Position numbers and translations under genes: made by a program. Positions 63,760 to 64,000 of a stretch of DNA of 64,000 nucleotides are shown piece by piece. The stretch is from Ectobius pallidus. Lineage: Eukaryota > Arthropoda > Insecta > Blattodea > Ectobiidae. The DNA is taken from NCBI GenBank assembly GCA_964059195.1, contig CAXKWD010000005.1, forward strand, positions 152,549,265-152,613,264. Reading direction: 5' to 3'. Every line of letters begins with the position of its first letter. Position 1 is the stretch's first letter. The notes beneath the pieces were generated by a model. It saw nothing but the letters and a program-made list of their open reading frames with translations. It was not told the DNA's origin and made no database searches.

Positions 63760-64000
63760 CATTTAGCAGATATCACAGTATCAACACTGAGTTTTTATTA
63801 TGGTTTTCACAATTGTCTTATTTTATACTATATTACTCTACATGTTACAAAGTCCTCCAGGATAGTGACTTGTGTTAAAAAATAAAATAACACTAATTAT
63901 CTTGGACCCACATGTTGATGAGAAGAAGGGGATTATTGACTCGTATATACTTGTCTTCTTGGCATTGATGTCAGACGGTTGTATTACTGATGTTTCAAAA

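Noticed and set aside
1..64000. CRISPR array, bacterial operon or integron
   Set aside because: No regularly spaced direct repeats with unique spacers; intron-containing insect genes and eukaryotic transposons throughout.

Overview
The window looks like a repeat-rich insect chromosome. The intron-split genes have insect homologues, introns run to several kilobases, and almost every intron and spacer holds transposon relics (LINE, Penelope-like, mariner, hAT, pogo-like and piggyBac-like MITEs, tRNA-derived SINEs). The style suggests a large-genome hemimetabolous insect such as a cockroach or termite. That placement is inference; no species can be read from the sequence.

Three gene bodies are supported. 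(1) On the + strand, the 3' part of eyes absent (eya): thirteen exons from 723 to 25760, all with AG/GT borders and consistent phases, giving 663 residues in one frame. They encode a Ser/Tyr/Gln/Gly-rich N-terminal region and the full C-terminal EYA phosphatase domain ending in a stop. The first exon(s) lie left of the window. (2) and (3) On the - strand, two related DUF229 (alkaline-phosphatase/sulfatase-like) type II membrane proteins in tandem: gene A (five exons, 46915 down to 38903) and gene B (four exons, 61720 down to 50514). Both lack a visible ATG exon. A third, broken copy of the DUF229 3' end (about 34880-36331) lies beyond gene A. eya and gene A are convergent.

Layout: 1-450, end of a LINE with an RNase H-type tail. 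723-25760, eya, with introns carrying a Penelope/TA-transposon/LINE nest (878-4380), a palindromic mariner (5704-6325), a pogo-like MITE (7100-8155), hAT MITEs, SINEs and LINE tails. 25761-34880, intergenic, with a hAT MITE, a LINE split by a SINE, and a TA-flanked MITE split by a hAT MITE. 34880-38842, the DUF229 pseudogene, two MITEs inside it, and a 2.46-kb fold-back element with coding arms. 38877-46915, gene A. 46916-50500, spacer with a hAT MITE, a minisatellite and a long hairpin. 50514-61720, gene B with many MITEs and mariner relics. 61721-64000, upstream spacer with one clean hAT MITE.

eya is a nuclear transcription cofactor and phosphatase; the DUF229 proteins are predicted membrane or secretory-pathway proteins. 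Nothing in the sequence links their functions. The most unusual items are the fold-back element inserted at a DUF229 tandem-duplication junction, three mariner relics that each carry an inverted copy of one of their own ends, and the presence or absence of a linker exon between the two DUF229 paralogues.
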